Shown here in pieces: positions 51,550-62,568 of a DNA stretch of 64,000 nucleotides. The notes beneath the pieces are model-generated. The model saw only the letters and a program-made list of their open reading frames with translations, had not been told where the DNA came from and did no database searches. The DNA is from Liberibacter crescens BT-1 (GTDB lineage: Bacteria; Pseudomonadota; Alphaproteobacteria; Rhizobiales; Rhizobiaceae): contig NC_019907.1 in assembly GCF_000325745.1 (NCBI RefSeq), positions 1,196,501 to 1,260,500 of the forward strand, written 5' to 3'. A program made the translations under genes and the position numbers. The first letter of the stretch is position 1, and each line of letters begins with the position of its first letter.

Positions 51550-52206
51550 TTAGAATTTTACACCAATACCGACTGAAATATTATTTGCACTATAACCTCT
51601 GGAGAAAGCAGCATCCCTAAGAGTAAAGTCCTTTTTTCCCAATCGTGTATAGCGATACTCAAGACGAGCTGTTACATTATCAGTAAGAAAAGTCTCAACA
51701 CCAGCACCGACTGTATAACCAATTCCTACCTTATTAACTGACACGCTGTTATCAATAGCACTAAATTTATTACGTCCGAGAGCAAGACCGCCAGTTGCAT
51801 AAAGAAGAACAGGATCAAATGCATAACCTACACGACCACGTAAAGAAGATTGAAACCCTGTTTTAGCTACCACATTAGTATCATTAATACGGATTCTAGA
51901 ATATCCTAAATCACCCTCAACACCATAAACTATATGATCGTACTGTAAATTATATCCCCCGTAGACACCGCCACCAAAAGCATTTTTACTACGTGTTCTA
52001 GGATTTGTAAGACGCCCATTAGTAAAAAAACCTTGACCTCCTATATAAGCTCCACTCCAATCTAAGCCAGAAGAACTTGGGGTAGATGGGATACTTGGAG
52101 CAGAGGGTGCAGATTGTATATCATGTACCGCATCTGCAGCATTAGCAGAAAAAAATGAAGCGAGAACAATTGTTGACGCTCCCAAAGTTAAAAAAACATT
52201 ACGCAT
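51550..52206 (-). CDS. Omp25/RopB-like outer-membrane beta-barrel protein
   Basis: 218 residues: signal peptide (cleavage expected after FFSANA), a Pro/Ser-rich linker (residues about 30-48), then an eight-strand barrel with landmarks WSGAYIGGQGFF, GGVYGGYNLQYD, GVEGDLGYS, LRGRVGYAFDP and TARLEYRYTRLG, and a C-terminal Phe (VGIGVKF) for BAM insertion. Related to Brucella Omp25 and Rhizobium RopB. AAGGAGA precedes the ATG. A strong terminator follows, suggesting a highly expressed monocistronic surface protein. Confidence 0.93.
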   Translation of the reverse strand: MRNVFLTLGASTIVLASFFSANAADAVHDIQSAPSAPSIPSTPSSSGLDWSGAYIGGQGFFTNGRLTNPRTRSKNAFGGGVYGGYNLQYDHIVYGVEGDLGYSRIRINDTNVVAKTGFQSSLRGRVGYAFDPVLLYATGGLALGRNKFSAIDNSVSVNKVGIGYTVGAGVETFLTDNVTARLEYRYTRLGKKDFTLRDAAFSRGYSANNISVGIGVKF

Positions 52207-52870
52207 TCTATATTCTCCTTGATCAATGAATCACACGCTCACAATAAACGCACAACACCTTAAAAATCCTTTAATTAGCTCAGGACTCCAGTAATCGCCT
52301 CTACACTTCGTTTTCTTCATGTATAGAAGCTGTCAGCTAAAATGACTTTTAAATGTGGCAATAAAAAAGCAAAATAATGTCTTTTTTGTGTTAAAAATAT
52401 TCGAGACCAACAAGTTACCTAAAAGCAACACACTTTTACAGGACAAGAATATTAAACAAATACCATATTATATTATAAGTATTTTATAAAAAATAATCTT
52501 AAAAAATAAGTAAAAACGCAATAAATATTAATACGAAACAGATATGAATATGAAAGATCTTTATAAAGAAATAATCTATTTAAATTGAGAAATATTTATT
52601 AATAGCCTTCTCCCTTATTCAGATATCCAAACCTTTTTAAAAAAATACAAATAAAGAATTCAGAAGACAAATTATGATACAATAATGTTTACAATATAGC
52701 TTTTCTATCATTTGTTTATATATGAAAGCAATTGAATTATGCACAAATATAAAGTTGAATTGAAATTCAATAAAGCGATATCTAGAAGTAAAAATTATAA
52801 AGAAAAAGCTCCCTTGAAAAACTCTGAATCCACAAAAGACAAGAACATCGTTGCTCCATAGGATAAAATT
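52207..52870. other. 664-base intergenic region before uvrC
   Basis: Divergent promoter region of the barrel gene and uvrC. It includes a 40-codon frame from ATG 52739 to TAG 52859 that is in phase with uvrC and ends 9 bases before its ATG. Rhizobial UvrC proteins often have a longer N-terminus, so this may be a decayed extension. Nothing else recognised. Confidence 0.45.
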
Positions 52871-54796
52871 ATGAAAGCAGACGTACATATATATGATCAA
52901 AATAACCCAATCATAAATAATAACGGGATCATTTCAAAGTTTGTTAAAAACCTCACGAATTCTCCTGGAGTTTATCGAATGCTCGATAAAGACGGACATG
53001 TTCTTTATGTAGGAAAAGCGCGTAATCTTCAAAAACGGGTTGCAAGCTATACCCAAAATAAAGGTCATAGCATCCGAATTAAAAATATGATAAACCAAAC
53101 AGCAAACATGGAGTTCATAACAACCCATACAGAAGTAGAAGCCCTTCTTTTGGAAGCCAATCTTATAAAACAATTAAGGCCTCGCTTTAATGTCCTTATG
53201 CGTGATGACAAATCATTCCCATATATCCTTATTACCGAAGGGGGAAAAACAGCATCTGCTCTTTATAAACATCGTGGAGCACATTTGAAGAAAGGCGACT
53301 ATTTTGGTCCTTTTGCATCCACCAGTGCAGTAGAACGTACAATAAATTCACTACAACGCGCTTTCCTATTACGTACTTGCTCTGACAGTGTATTTAATTG
53401 CAGAACCCGTCCTTGTCTCCTTTTTCAAATCAAACGTTGTTCTGGGCCATGCACACAAGAAATAAGCAATGAAGAATATGAAAAGCTTGTGAATGAAGCT
53501 AAATCATTTCTATCAGGTCATAGCAAAAATATAAAAAAAGAAATCGCTTGTGCCATGAACAAAGCAGCAAACCAAGAAAACTTTGAAAGCGCCGCCATGT
53601 ATCGTGATAGGCTTGCAGCTCTTTCTTATATTCAAAATCACCATGATATCAGTATTGATACTCATGAAACAACAGATGTTTTTGCTCTCTACCATGAAGG
53701 AGGAATTTCCTGTATCCAGGTCTTTTTCTTTCGATTCAAGCAAAATTGGGGAAATCGTACTTACTTCCTGAAAGGAGATACACAGCTTTCTAAAGCGCAA
53801 GTGCTTAGTAGTTTTCTTACACAATTCTATGATGATAAAACTTGCCCTCAAAACATCTTGTTATCAGATAATATAGAGGATATTGATTTATTAAAAGCAG
53901 CATTTTACTATAAATCTGGGCATAAAGTAAAAATTATTGTGCCACATCAAGGGAAAAAAAGAGAGCTCGTTGAGCAAGCTCTTATGAATTCTCGTGAAGC
54001 CCATAAACAAAAATTCGCAGAAGAAACATTACAAAAGCAGCTGTTAGAGAATTTTTCCAAAACATTTTCTCTAACATATATTCCAAAACGTATTGAAATA
54101 TATGACAATTCTCATATCATGGGCTCTAATGCTGTAGGTGTTGTCGTCGTAGCAGGAGTAGAAGGTTTCATAAAAAATCAATATCGAAAGTTTAATATAT
54201 GTTTAAATGATATCAATCCAGGAGATGACTGTGGTATGATGCGTGAAGTTATAAAAAGACGTTTTCAACGGCTTATGAAAGAAACTCCTAAATTTAACTC
54301 TTCTGCCCAATCAAATAATAATATATCATTCCCAAAATGGCCTGATGTACTCATTATTGATGGTGGGCAAGGACAAGTAAATGCTGTATATTCTACTCTC
54401 AAGGATTTAGGCATTCAAGATTACCTAACTGTTATTGGTATTGCTAAAGGACCGAATCGCAATGCTGGTTTTGATCGATTTTTTACACAACAAAAGAAAT
54501 ATTTTGTGTTAGCTCCCCGTAGTGCTGTCCTCTATTTTATCCAACGTCTTCGTGATGAAGCACATCGCTTTGCAATCACAACACACCGCACAAATCGCAA
54601 AAAAGGATTAATACATAGCCCCCTTAATGATATACCGAATATTGGCCCTTCTCGTAAACATGCATTATTGCAATACTTTGGGACAATTAAAGAGATATCT
54701 AATGCTACTCCAGATGATCTTGCAGCTGTCAATGGAATATCTAAAAAAATAGCTCATAAAATTCATAGTTATTTCCATAAAAGCGATAATTATTAA
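52871..54796 (+). CDS. uvrC: excinuclease ABC subunit C
   Basis: Makes both incisions in nucleotide-excision repair. 641 residues: GIY-YIG domain (about 30-115; [10 protein letters not shown], then [12 protein letters not shown]), Cys-rich linker ([13 protein letters not shown] near residue 185), UVR helix pair (about 215-255), the RNase H-like nuclease half ([16 protein letters not shown] near residue 415), and a helix-hairpin-helix C-terminus ([17 protein letters not shown], then [14 protein letters not shown]). All domains are intact. Confidence 0.97.
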   Translation: MKADVHIYDQNNPIINNNGIISKFVKNLTNSPGVYRMLDKDGHVLYVGKARNLQKRVASYTQNKGHSIRIKNMINQTANMEFITTHTEVEALLLEANLIKQLRPRFNVLMRDDKSFPYILITEGGKTASALYKHRGAHLKKGDYFGPFASTSAVERTINSLQRAFLLRTCSDSVFNCRTRPCLLFQIKRCSGPCTQEISNEEYEKLVNEAKSFLSGHSKNIKKEIACAMNKAANQENFESAAMYRDRLAALSYIQNHHDISIDTHETTDVFALYHEGGISCIQVFFFRFKQNWGNRTYFLKGDTQLSKAQVLSSFLTQFYDDKTCPQNILLSDNIEDIDLLKAAFYYKSGHKVKIIVPHQGKKRELVEQALMNSREAHKQKFAEETLQKQLLENFSKTFSLTYIPKRIEIYDNSHIMGSNAVGVVVVAGVEGFIKNQYRKFNICLNDINPGDDCGMMREVIKRRFQRLMKETPKFNSSAQSNNNISFPKWPDVLIIDGGQGQVNAVYSTLKDLGIQDYLTVIGIAKGPNRNAGFDRFFTQQKKYFVLAPRSAVLYFIQRLRDEAHRFAITTHRTNRKKGLIHSPLNDIPNIGPSRKHALLQYFGTIKEISNATPDDLAAVNGISKKIAHKIHSYFHKSDNY

Positions 54797-54874
54797 AACA
54801 ATAATTTACATAAAAAAAATATTCATACTATTAACTATTAATTATAAAATTGTAAGCTTTCTGAAAGAAATTGA

Positions 54875-55471
54875 ATGCCTCGTTACTTTTACAACATTCC
54901 TAATATACTTACCTATGGACGAATTTTAACTATTCCACTGATTGTTTTATGTTTTTTAGTTGAACATATCCATAAATTACCAAACCCAAATTTTATACGT
55001 TTGATTGCTCTTTCTTTGTTTATTATCGCTTCCGTAACAGATTTTCTTGATGGATATCTTGCTAGAATCTGGAATCAAACATCCAATATTGGCCGTATGC
55101 TAGACCCCATTGCAGACAAACTTCTCATAGCATCTATAATACTTCTTATGACAGCTGATGGTACTATCGGAAAATGGTCAACTTGGGCAGCAATCACGAT
55201 ACTATGCCGTGAAATTCTAGTATCAGGTTTAAGAGAATACTTGGCAGAACTGAAAGTAAGTGTACCTGTTACACGTATTGCAAAATTTAAAACACTTATT
55301 CAAATGATTTCTATTGGCTTTTTATTAGCTGGTCCTGCTTGCAAAGATTTCCTAGAACACCTCACAGAAGTCGGTATTATTATGCTTTGGATTGCCGCTT
55401 TACTCACCATCTATACAGGCTATGATTATTTTCGTGTAGGACTCAAACATATAGAAATAGACAATGACTAG
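54875..55471 (+). CDS. pgsA: CDP-diacylglycerol-glycerol-3-phosphate 3-phosphatidyltransferase
   Basis: First committed step to phosphatidylglycerol. 198-residue membrane protein with four to five helices and the CDP-alcohol phosphatidyltransferase motif DGYLAR followed by GRMLDPIADKLL (about residues 60-86). Follows uvrC, an order shared with many alphaproteobacteria. With pssA and psd it gives the main phospholipid head groups. Confidence 0.96.
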   Translation: MPRYFYNIPNILTYGRILTIPLIVLCFLVEHIHKLPNPNFIRLIALSLFIIASVTDFLDGYLARIWNQTSNIGRMLDPIADKLLIASIILLMTADGTIGKWSTWAAITILCREILVSGLREYLAELKVSVPVTRIAKFKTLIQMISIGFLLAGPACKDFLEHLTEVGIIMLWIAALLTIYTGYDYFRVGLKHIEIDND

Positions 55472-55961
55472 TATTTCTTTAATATAGCCTATCTATAATG
55501 AAGCGTTCTATATGATTAGATGGACTATAGAAAACTCCTATACGTAAAATACTTATAATAAAATATTTTGTATCTTTACTTAATCTCATGAATAGGAAAA
55601 CATCTATAAAGCCATGACACCTTAAAACATATAATGAATTCATTATTGAATAATCTATGCTTTCAAGTTTTTCTTTTCATGATCAAGCTGCCAGGATTTA
55701 TCTCTCCTTCTTTCAACTAAAAAAATTGTAGTACTTATTAAGACAAGTACTACAATAATAAAGCATTTTCATTTGATTTTAAAATACCATATTCTTATCT
55801 GTAGACATGAATTTATTGAGATCTTCAAATATAAATAATAACATGCTCGTTTACAGCCTCAATAATCAATTAATTTTTATAATAAAAAAATAAACCACGG
55901 GAAGGATGTACTTTAAAAATACTTAATCATATTCAAAAACAGAACAAAAATTCTAATACAC
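55472..55961. other. 490-base convergent intergenic region
   Basis: Lies between pgsA (plus) and the helicase (minus). It holds a strong minus-strand terminator at 55719-55755. No gene or RNA recognised. Confidence 0.55.
55719..55755 (-). terminator. Rho-independent terminator of the DEAD-box helicase gene
   Basis: Perfect 11-bp stem, TTGTAGTACTT (55726-55736) with AAGTACTACAA (55745-55755), 8-base loop. On the minus strand the stem is followed at once by seven T (complement of 55719-55725). It lies about 210 bases beyond the helicase stop, so the transcript would have a long 3' tail. The plus-strand flank lacks a T run, which argues against it serving pgsA. Confidence 0.8.
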
Positions 55962-57680
55962 TTATACTATACTTCGTGACCCGCCATTACGTTTTTTATG
56001 ATATATACTCTCTTGCTGATACTGCGACTTAAAATTAAATGACTTTCGCTTCTTGAACTCAGGTTGTTCTCCATTTAAAGATGTAATCTGTATGCCTTTA
56101 TCCAATTTTTTAGTACGAAGAAGAGGCTCTACACCTCCTTCTGAAATTTCTATAAAGGTTTTTTCAGGTTGTACTCTAATTGCACCAATTTCATGCCGAC
56201 TAATACCGCTACTACGACACAACATAGGAATCAGCCATCGTGCTTCAGCATTTTGCTTACTACCAATTGACAAAGAAAACCAATGCGATCCATTAAATCC
56301 CTCTCGTGTCTTGGCAAATCCCCCTGCCCTAAATTCTTCGCGATTACGGCTTTCATTAACTTTTAAATTAACATCTTTTAATTCTCCTGGAGAACAATAT
56401 CCAGAGCGAGAAAGACGCAAAAAGCCAGCTGCTAATTGCTCAGGACCATGTTTTCCCAGTAGAGCTTCAACCAATTCTTTCTCGTCTTCCTGAAGAGGTT
56501 TATCTAGTAAAGGATTAGAAAGAATCCTCTTGTTATCATAAGAAATTATTTCTTTTACTGAAGGTGCAGCTGCCCAAGTAGCTTTAATACCAGCAGTGTG
56601 CAAAAGACTTTCAGTACGACGTCGAGAATTTTGTGGTATAATAACAACACTTGTTCCCTTACGCCCAGCTCTACCTGTACGACCACTTCGATGCAGTAAT
56701 GTCTCAGCATTAGAAGGCAATTCTGCATGGATAACAAGTTCAAGATCTGGTAAATCAATTCCACGTGCTGCAACATCCGTTGCTATACAAACACGTGCTC
56801 TTCCACTACGCATTGTTTGTAAAGCATTACTACGTTCCTTCTGACTTAATTCCCCTGAGAGAGCAACAACTTGAAAACCACGATCTCCTAGAGTCTTAGT
56901 AAGATTTGCAACCGATAAACGTGTTCCACAAAACACTATCGCATTTTTTGCTTCATAATAACGTAAAACATTAATAATGGCAGTATCCCGATCACCTGGC
57001 GCTACCATAAGTGCACGGTAATCAATATCGCTATGCTGACGATTCTCAGAGCTTATATTAATACGAACAGCATTCTTTTGATAACTTTTAGCCAGTTTTG
57101 CAATAGCAGACGATACAGTAGCCGAGAACATCAACATACGTCGATCTGATGGGGAAGAATCAAGTATAAACTCAATATCTTCACGAAATCCCAAATCAAG
57201 CATCTCATCAGCTTCATCAAGAATAATAGTGTTAAGGCCTGACATAACAAGAGCATGCCCCCGAATATGATCACATAATCTTCCTGGTGTTCCAACGACA
57301 ATATGTGCACCACGTTGCAACATACGCCGTTCACGATGTAAATCCATACCACCAATACAAACAGAGACGACGACACCAGCATTTGCATACAGCCATTCCA
57401 ACTCACGACCGACTTGCAATGCCAACTCTCTCGTAGGTGCAATCACAAGAGCAAGTGGCTTACCAGCAGGATCCAAATGTTTTTTACCCGCGAGAAAATC
57501 AGATGCCAAAGCCAATCCAAAAGCTACAGTTTTACCAGAACCTGTCTGTGCAGAAACCAGAATGTCCTTATTGTTTAAATCAGGATCTAACATAGCTTTT
57601 TGAACAGGCGTTAGTTCAAGGTAACCACGATCAGATAATGCCTGTACAATAACCTGCGGTACATTCTTAAAAGTATCCAT
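55962..57680 (-). CDS. DEAD-box RNA helicase (DbpA/DeaD type)
   Basis: 572 residues. Core motifs in order: Q-motif ahead of AQTGSGKT (about 45), PTRELALQV, GG, TPGR, LDEADEMLDLGF (about 155), SAT, then the second RecA domain ending HRSGRTGRAGRKG (about 330). The C-terminus has a DbpA-like RNA-binding domain (about 460-530) and a short basic tail. Likely role in ribosome assembly or cold-adapted RNA remodelling. It has a leader region of over 600 bases before the next gene and a terminator downstream. Confidence 0.94.
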   Translation of the reverse strand: MDTFKNVPQVIVQALSDRGYLELTPVQKAMLDPDLNNKDILVSAQTGSGKTVAFGLALASDFLAGKKHLDPAGKPLALVIAPTRELALQVGRELEWLYANAGVVVSVCIGGMDLHRERRMLQRGAHIVVGTPGRLCDHIRGHALVMSGLNTIILDEADEMLDLGFREDIEFILDSSPSDRRMLMFSATVSSAIAKLAKSYQKNAVRINISSENRQHSDIDYRALMVAPGDRDTAIINVLRYYEAKNAIVFCGTRLSVANLTKTLGDRGFQVVALSGELSQKERSNALQTMRSGRARVCIATDVAARGIDLPDLELVIHAELPSNAETLLHRSGRTGRAGRKGTSVVIIPQNSRRRTESLLHTAGIKATWAAAPSVKEIISYDNKRILSNPLLDKPLQEDEKELVEALLGKHGPEQLAAGFLRLSRSGYCSPGELKDVNLKVNESRNREEFRAGGFAKTREGFNGSHWFSLSIGSKQNAEARWLIPMLCRSSGISRHEIGAIRVQPEKTFIEISEGGVEPLLRTKKLDKGIQITSLNGEQPEFKKRKSFNFKSQYQQESIYHKKRNGGSRSIV

Positions 57681-58305
57681 AAAAAAATAATCCTATTCTA
57701 TACTTGTCTAAGTCACATGAGACTAAAAAATTAAAAGCCCTTAATGTCTCTAAAGAGAGAGATTTCAAAATTGGACTAAAAAGCGACAATAAATATCTAT
57801 TAAATAACAGTCCTTACATCTTCTAAAACCAAATACATTATTTAAAATGTCATATGAAAGAAAATACAAATGTTTGTATTGAAAACTAGCGGGAGAACTT
57901 CATCAGCTCATGCTGAAATCTCCAAAATACTAAAAAATAGTAGTATAACTATAAATTTATAACAATTTGATATTATAACACAACTCATTTAAGTTTGCTC
58001 TGCGTTTCTTTCATGATATATTTGAGCTTTCCACAAGATTACTCTAAAATATCCTGTATAGCAGTTTCATCTGAACTAACAAAAAACGAGAGCAATCAAT
58101 AACTAACATCTTCGATTTAATTATGCTTTGAGATATTCAACTTGTCAACTCTATTACTATTAAGTAACAGGATAACATTCTTTCAATAAAAGACCTCAAC
58201 TTACTACAATAATACATTATTAATTGATTTTTTCTATCATACTCAAAATTTTTGAGTTGTAACAATAAAAAACTTTTATAATCTCCTAAGTACCTTAAGA
58301 TTAAC
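57681..58305. other. 625-base region upstream of the helicase gene
   Basis: Both flanking genes run on the minus strand, so this is the helicase leader/promoter plus the aminotransferase 3' end. No open frame of note, tRNA or clear hairpin terminator seen. Length would allow a long regulatory leader, but no conserved element was identified. Confidence 0.45.
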
Positions 58306-59864
<1,559 letters not shown>

Positions 59865-60797
59865 ATGAATAAAGTATTCATTGATGGCGAACATGGAACA
59901 ACTGGTCTTGAGATTTATAAAAGGTTGAGTGTCAAAAGTGACATTGAGTTGATTTCGCTCTCAAAAGAGGATAGACATAATAAAAAATTACGCTTACAAT
60001 GCATGGGTTTTGCCGATCTTGCTATTTTATGTTTACCAGATTCTGCGGCAATTGATATATTAGAGTCTCTTCCAGCATCATCTAAAACACGTATAATTGA
60101 TTGTTCTACTGCGCATCGTACTAATAATAATTGGGTGTATGGTTTTGCCGAAATGACAAAAAAACAAAAGGACTATATACGTAATGCGCAATTTGTTTCA
60201 AATCCTGGCTGTTATCCAACAGGAGCTCTTGCTTTAATTCGCCCATTGCGCGAGCTTGGGATTTTGCCTTCTGATTATCCATTAACAATTAATGCTATTT
60301 CAGGTTATACTGGCGGTGGAAAAGATCTAATAGCAAAAATGACTGATCCTACTAACCCTAATTATATTACAGAAAATTGTTTTTCTTATGCGCTTAATTT
60401 TAAACATAAGCACATACCTGAGATTAAAATCCATGGCCTGTTGGATAAAACACCTAATTTTATACCTACAGTAGCACGTTTTCCAAAGGGAATGTTGGTA
60501 CATGTGCCTTTGCATCATCGTATCCTTAAGAAAGGCACAACAATAGATATTATCCGTGATGTATATAATGATTATTATCAAAACAGTGATTGCATAATTG
60601 TATCTTCGTATGATAGCACCGTTCAAAATGATAAAATATATGCAGAGCATCTTGTCGGTACAGATAATATGGGTATTTCTGTCTATGGTGATGAATCAAT
60701 GGGCATTATAGGGTTGTATGCTACTCTAGACAATCTTGGAAAGGGTGCATCAGGAGCCGCAATACAAAACCTTAATATAATGCTGTCACGCGAATAA
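59865..60797 (+). CDS. argC: N-acetyl-gamma-glutamyl-phosphate reductase
   Basis: NADPH-dependent step of arginine synthesis. 310 residues, the shorter type 2 form used by rhizobia. The Rossmann segment VFIDGEHGTTGLEI opens the protein and fixes the start at 59865; catalytic Cys is in SNPGCYPTGALAL near residue 113. In rhizobia argC follows rplM-rpsI; here it stands alone between an aminotransferase gene and a broken gene. No other arginine gene is in the window. Confidence 0.94.
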   Translation: MNKVFIDGEHGTTGLEIYKRLSVKSDIELISLSKEDRHNKKLRLQCMGFADLAILCLPDSAAIDILESLPASSKTRIIDCSTAHRTNNNWVYGFAEMTKKQKDYIRNAQFVSNPGCYPTGALALIRPLRELGILPSDYPLTINAISGYTGGGKDLIAKMTDPTNPNYITENCFSYALNFKHKHIPEIKIHGLLDKTPNFIPTVARFPKGMLVHVPLHHRILKKGTTIDIIRDVYNDYYQNSDCIIVSSYDSTVQNDKIYAEHLVGTDNMGISVYGDESMGIIGLYATLDNLGKGASGAAIQNLNIMLSRE

Positions 60798-60849
60798 TTC
60801 TGTTATTTGATCTGATCCCAATAATTACAATATACTTATCACTAAGAAG

Positions 60850-61206
60850 CTAGTCTAATTGTGATCCTGTTTTGAATTTAACTCCTGTAATCTCAGAAAG
60901 ACCACATACAGGGATGGATATGAAGGTTTTCTGTTGTTTGGACAGTTCTAATACTGCCGCAATGACAAGATTAGGCTCAACAATACTTGATATATTTGCG
61001 ACACCATCAAGCATACATAATGCTCCTACAAGTGAATTTAAGTTATTGCGCTCGTCTCCAATTTGAATGGTATTTGCATAAGTAAGGGCTTATAAATCAT
61101 TTGCAAGATATCGCGCTTCTACAAGATCCCTAAAACTAAAACCATACTTATAAAAACAAGCAATACAGGAAGGCAAATTACAATTATACTTAAACATACC
61201 TGACAT
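60850..61206 (-). pseudogene. unrecognised broken gene with internal stop
   Basis: One minus-strand frame of 119 codons from ATG 61206 to TAG 60850, interrupted by a single TAA at 61090-61092. The product on both sides reads like real protein rather than random AT-rich translation: before the stop FRDLVEARYLANDL, after it IQIGDERNNLNSLVGAL, SIVEPNLVIAAVLELSK and SIPVCGLSEITGVKFKTG. I do not recognise the family. It may be the remnant of an accessory gene near the tRNA genes. Confidence 0.5.
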
Positions 61207-61291
61207 TTTAATTTGAAATTTATTTTGTTGCCGTTGTTTTCAATGCACCCGTTATCTGGTGATCCACATATTAAAAACAGTGATATGTCTG

Positions 61292-61365
61292 TGGAGCGGG
61301 TAGCGGGAATCGAACCCGCATATTCAGCTTGGAAGGCTGCTGCTCTACCACTGAGCTATACCCGC
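61292..61365 (-). tRNA. tRNA-Gly (UCC)
   Basis: Cloverleaf read on the minus strand: acceptor GCGGGTA pairing with TACCCGC, D-arm GCTCAGTGGTAGAGC, anticodon loop CTTCCAA (anticodon TCC), T-arm with GGTTCGATTCC, and an encoded 3' CCA. 74 bases including CCA. It reads the GGA/GGG glycine codons. Followed upstream on the same strand by tRNA-Tyr. Confidence 0.95.
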
Positions 61366-61381
61366 ATATGGATCAAATTAT

Positions 61382-61466
61382 TGGTGGAGGGAGTTGGATT
61401 TGAACCAACGTAGGATAAACCAGCGGATTTACAGTCCGCCCCCTTTAACCACTCGGGCACCCCTCC
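61382..61466 (-). tRNA. tRNA-Tyr (GUA)
   Basis: Minus strand, 85 bases with encoded CCA. Acceptor GGAGGGG pairing with CTCCCTCC side, anticodon loop CTGTAAA (anticodon GTA), a long class II variable arm, and T-arm GTTGGTTCAAATCCAAC. It lies 16 bases upstream of tRNA-Gly, so the pair is probably one transcript; tRNA-Tyr/tRNA-Gly pairing is common in rhizobia. Confidence 0.95.
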
Positions 61467-61671
61467 AATCTCATTCTATTATAAAATAAACGGTTTCACT
61501 CATTTAATAAACAAGGTATATGTATTCGAAATTTATTACTGTCAACATAGAATTTGAAAAAATAATTATTTCCTTTTAGATTAACAAAATATCACTTATA
61601 ATAAAATATTAAATCCTTAATATACCTCATTAGCGATACCAAAAATTTTAACAATATACCCTAGTTATGAA

Positions 61672-62517
61672 ATGATGTCTAAAAAAAATGATCCAACTTT
61701 TTCTGCTAAAGATGTAAATTATGTTAAACATAATAGACCTTACCAGAATAAAAAGAAGTTTCAAACAAAAAATTCTTTTCAAATACCCAAAGGGAAAACT
61801 CACATAAAAAATACCGTATTTATGTATGGGCTTCATACAGTATCTGCAGCCCTCAACAATCCAGAAAGAAAAATCATTCAACTTTCAGCAACTCAAAATG
61901 CTATGTTACGTTTAAAATGGACCCCAAGTGATGACAATCATTTCCCTGTTAAAATAATTTCTTCAAAAGCAATAGATGAACAACTTGGTCGAGACACTAC
62001 TCATCAGGGAGTCATGCTAGAAACACATCCTTTGCCATCAAGAGATATTGATTCAATCAAAAACTGCAAACTGTTAATTGTATTGGATCAGATTAATGAT
62101 CCTCATAATGTAGGAGCTATTTTACGTTCTGCTGTTGCTTTTGAATGCGGTGCTGTTATTACTACAAGACGCTATAGTCCTTCTGAATCAGGTACTCTGG
62201 CAAAATCTGCTTCTGGCGCATTAGAACTTATCCCTTATATTCAGGTAACCAACCTATCTGAAAGTTTGGAAGAACTCCATAAATTAGGTTTTCAAACAAT
62301 TGGTCTTGATTCAGAAAGCCCTCAATCTATCGAATCCGTATTTTTAGGAGACAAAATTGCTTTTGTGATTGGCTCTGAAGGAAAAGGCCTCCGCCAAAAA
62401 ATTCAGAAAAAAGTGATCGCAATGGCTCGACTTAATGTACCAGGCGCAATTAAATCCCTAAATGTATCAAACGCAACAGCTATTGCTCTTTACACAGCCC
62501 ATAAATTCTTTAATTAG
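61672..62517 (+). CDS. rlmB: 23S rRNA 2'-O-methyltransferase, TrmH/SpoU family
   Basis: 281 residues. A Lys/Asn-rich N-terminal tail (about 40 residues) precedes the substrate-binding domain (YGLHTVSAALNNPERKI near residue 51) and the knotted SPOUT domain with motifs NDPHNVGAILRSA (about 143), IGSEGKGLRQ (about 233) and LNVSNATAIALY (about 262). Most like RlmB, which methylates G2251 of 23S rRNA. The start may be ATG 61672 or the next codon. Confidence 0.94.
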   Translation: MMSKKNDPTFSAKDVNYVKHNRPYQNKKKFQTKNSFQIPKGKTHIKNTVFMYGLHTVSAALNNPERKIIQLSATQNAMLRLKWTPSDDNHFPVKIISSKAIDEQLGRDTTHQGVMLETHPLPSRDIDSIKNCKLLIVLDQINDPHNVGAILRSAVAFECGAVITTRRYSPSESGTLAKSASGALELIPYIQVTNLSESLEELHKLGFQTIGLDSESPQSIESVFLGDKIAFVIGSEGKGLRQKIQKKVIAMARLNVPGAIKSLNVSNATAIALYTAHKFFN

Positions 62518-62568
62518 AACCTCAAAAGAACATGACAAAATAATTCTTCTATGAAACTTATTGTTGAA

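Noticed and set aside
56053-56493. 146-codon plus-strand ORF inside the DEAD-box helicase gene
   Set aside because: Antisense shadow; the minus-strand frame has all helicase motifs, and the plus-strand translation has no ribosome site or family features.
60872-61066. 64-codon plus-strand ORF after argC
   Set aside because: The opposite strand carries a longer and more protein-like broken frame (60850-61206); the plus ORF looks like its shadow.
61213-61413. Plus-strand ORF ending in a sequence like RVAGIEPAYSAWKAAALPLSYTR
   Set aside because: It is a translation across the reverse complement of tRNA-Gly and into tRNA-Tyr, a common spurious ORF.
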